This document shows positions 5,537 to 7,163 of a stretch of 7,163 nt of DNA, piece by piece (position 1 is the first letter of the stretch; every line of letters begins with the position of its first letter). The notes below the pieces were generated by a model. That model saw only the letters and a program-made list of their open reading frames with translations. It did no database searches and was not told where the DNA came from. The stretch comes from Perlabentimonas sp964554585. Lineage in GTDB: Bacteria; Bacteroidota; Bacteroidia; Bacteroidales; Tenuifilaceae. The stretch covers positions 1 to 7,163 of the forward strand of contig CAZKPD010000125.1 in assembly GCA_964554585.1 (NCBI GenBank), read 5' to 3'. A program made the translations under genes and the position numbers.

Positions 5537-7163
5537 TTATCTCTTAATCAGCTTATGAACCACACTATTACCGCTATGGTCAGCAATTACCACTAGGTAT
5601 ACACCTGCAGGCAGATGCCCTGTGCTGATAGAAGCGCTTTGAGCTCCAGAAAGATTCATACCCAATACTTCTTGGCCCATAATGTTGAACACCTTCACCC
5701 TACTTGCATCTTCAATATTCTGAATCCAAAGGGTTTGATCAAAAGGATTGGGGTAAATGCTGATGCTCTCGCCCCAAGCGATTTCAACCCCCGTAGCAGG
5801 TTCCACATCCTCTGCAAAGCGAGGCAGAATTTTAGGCATATCATAGCTAAAGTGACCTATGCCGGTAACGTTGTACCAGTCGTATAGCTTAAATATGCTC
5901 ATGAAGTTATACATATCATCATCTGCATAAACCACACCGGTACCATCGTCAATCCCAAGCACATTAAAATTATCGGCAGGAATTGTGTACTGAGCGTTGG
6001 TAACCCTTACCAGTACTCCCTCCCATGGCTCTTCGGCTGCCTCGGCAGTACTCAGCTTAGTAGGTTGGGGTAGCTCATTCCCTGTGCTAAGCACAGTGAT
6101 ATTCATATCCACAGTACCCCCTGCCGATGTAAGTTCGGTAAGGGTATAGTACTCTTCAATCTTTCCGGTAACGCGGATTTTGTCCCCCACATTGGGTACG
6201 TTGCCCATCTCCTTATTGAAAACGTAGAGGCCATTCCATGCGCCCGGCCCATCCTGAATAAAGATTCCTTGGAACACACCCCCTTGATGGTTATAGTGAT
6301 GAGCTGTTACAACCCCCTCAGTAGTTACCACTTGCCCTTTATATGGGCTATCTCCCGAAGGATCTTGGGTATACTGAATATCGTAAATGGGCACAATACC
6401 TACCACATTGACCGTAACGGTCCACACTTTTGTAGTTGTTCCATTTTGTGCAGTAACTGTGTACTGTACGGGATTAGTAAAGTCTTGCGCTACACCACTG
6501 GCGGGATTAATGGATGCTCCGGCGCTAATTGTAATGATTGGAGCCAGCTGGGTTATATCTCCCTCAACCCCAACGGTAACCGTCGCATTGTCAGAGTTGA
6601 TAATTGTAGATGTAACTTGTCCATCAACCGTAAAGCTTAAAATTTCTGCCTTATCGTTCATGGTAGCAGATGTGGTAACGGTAACCGTCCACTGCTTTTC
6701 CGTTGAACCGTTTTCGGCAATTATCACATAGGTTACAGGGTTGGTAAAGTTAACCGCGGTAACTCCCGAAACTTGCTCAGCTCCGGCCACATAAGCTTTT
6801 GCACCCGACGAAAGGGTGAAGGTTGGTACAAGCGCAGTTAAATCGGTTCCATAAACAACCTTAAGCGTAACTGATGCAGTTGCAGAGTTAATAACAGCAG
6901 GCTCAAACTGAAGGTCGCTACCAAAGCTCAAAATCTCAGCTTCATCACTGGGCCCGTGCCATCCCAAATAGCCAAAGCTATCCTTGGGGTACACAATCCA
7001 TTCGCTATTCTCGGTATTACTTCCTGCCGATGAGGGCCAATCGGTATTCCCAATTATTATACTCGATTTACGTACAAGGGTATGGTCTTTCCCTGCTCCC
7101 ACAACACCTGCAACATCAAAATCATCGGCATTGCCATTGGTATTCCCAATGATATCTATTAGC
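5537..7163 (-). CDS. Partial secreted protein: lamin-tail remnant, two Ig-like repeats, OB-fold region, T9SS sorting domain
   Basis: The frame is open to the right edge, so the start and signal peptide lie outside; 541 residues are visible. The GTG at 7102 is an internal valine, because the upstream codons continue a lamin-tail pattern. Visible residues 1-70 are the C-terminal half of a lamin-tail domain (DDFDVAG, HTLVRKSS, NTDWPSSAGSN, SEWIVYPKDSFGYLG). Residues 73-164 and 170-253 are two related Ig-like repeats (AEILSF at the start, NFTNPV/DFTNPV, WTVTV at the end), similar to repeats common in Bacteroidota surface proteins. Residues about 259-355 resemble the YhcR-type OB-fold found beside extracellular nucleases (GQVVTTEGVVTA, GIFIQDG, VGDKIRVTGKIEEYYTLTEL), and related sequence may run to about 455. 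Residues 463-541 are the T9SS type A sorting domain (YPNPF 470-474, HLPAGVYLV, KLIKR end). No nuclease or phosphatase catalytic motif is in the visible part; one could lie upstream. Probably a surface or secreted nucleic-acid- or matrix-associated protein; exact role unknown. Confidence 0.88.
   Translation of the reverse strand, partial: LIDIIGNTNGNADDFDVAGVVGAGKDHTLVRKSSIIIGNTDWPSSAGSNTENSEWIVYPKDSFGYLGWHGPSDEAEILSFGSDLQFEPAVINSATASVTLKVVYGTDLTALVPTFTLSSGAKAYVAGAEQVSGVTAVNFTNPVTYVIIAENGSTEKQWTVTVTTSATMNDKAEILSFTVDGQVTSTIINSDNATVTVGVEGDITQLAPIITISAGASINPASGVAQDFTNPVQYTVTAQNGTTTKVWTVTVNVVGIVPIYDIQYTQDPSGDSPYKGQVVTTEGVVTAHHYNHQGGVFQGIFIQDGPGAWNGLYVFNKEMGNVPNVGDKIRVTGKIEEYYTLTELTSAGGTVDMNITVLSTGNELPQPTKLSTAEAAEEPWEGVLVRVTNAQYTIPADNFNVLGIDDGTGVVYADDDMYNFMSIFKLYDWYNVTGIGHFSYDMPKILPRFAEDVEPATGVEIAWGESISIYPNPFDQTLWIQNIEDASRVKVFNIMGQEVLGMNLSGAQSASISTGHLPAGVYLVVIADHSGNSVVHKLIKR
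6404..6946 (-). repeat. Two tandem Ig-like protein repeats
   Basis: Two units, 6946-6671 and 6655-6404, encode about 92 and 84 residues with the same plan: AEILSF at the front, a central strand with INS and VT residues, S-x-GA, a [ND]FTNPV motif, then NG-[ST]-T and a closing WTVTV. The shared positions show descent from one module, but most other residues differ, so this is an old duplication and not a recent DNA-level repeat. Likely structural spacers that hold the OB-fold away from the lamin-tail domain. Confidence 0.8.

Noticed and set aside
6269..6731. Two overlapping plus-strand open frames (123 and 114 codons)
   Set aside because: They are antisense to the Ig-like and OB-fold coding region, whose translation is clearly conserved, and they show no motif or start signal of their own.
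1..7163. CRISPR array, transposase, insertion-sequence ends, tRNA or rRNA genes
   Set aside because: No regularly spaced repeats, no transposase-like translation, no terminal inverted repeats with target duplications and no cloverleaf were seen; the large hairpins are terminators by position and T-run.

Overview
The window looks like a chromosomal segment from a member of the phylum Bacteroidota. Three independent signs point there: two proteins end in a type IX secretion system (T9SS) type A sorting domain, the promoters fit the Bacteroidota TAnnTTTG -7 element with no Shine-Dalgarno sequences at the starts, and one gene joins CCDC81-like HU domains to a SPOR domain, an architecture typical of this phylum. 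I cannot place it below phylum.

Layout from left to right. (1) A plus-strand gene (67-1065) encodes a membrane protein with a cytoplasmic HU-like region, one transmembrane helix and a C-terminal SPOR domain. (2) It converges on valS (1132-3756, minus), valyl-tRNA synthetase, and a perfect hairpin terminator lies between them. valS contains a run of ten undetermined bases that does not break its frame. (3) A 362-base divergent intergenic region carries the valS promoter, a 12-base perfect palindrome and a well-formed promoter for the next gene. (4) A plus-strand gene (4119-4985) encodes a small secreted T9SS cargo protein with a strong terminator. (5) About 440 bases follow with no convincing gene, though the minus strand holds short protein-like islands that may be a decayed gene. 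(6) A minus-strand gene enters from beyond the right edge and ends at 5537. It encodes a large secreted protein with a lamin-tail remnant at the edge, two Ig-like repeats, an OB-fold region and a T9SS sorting domain.

The four genes appear to be separate transcription units, each with its own promoter or terminator, and I see no operon. Two are exported T9SS cargoes, one is an envelope protein probably linked to cell division or peptidoglycan, and one is a housekeeping translation enzyme. I found no clear new multi-gene system such as a defence island, CRISPR array or mobile element. The most thought-provoking items are the HU-to-SPOR membrane protein, which could bridge the chromosome and the cell wall, and the gene-free spacer at 5032-5474.
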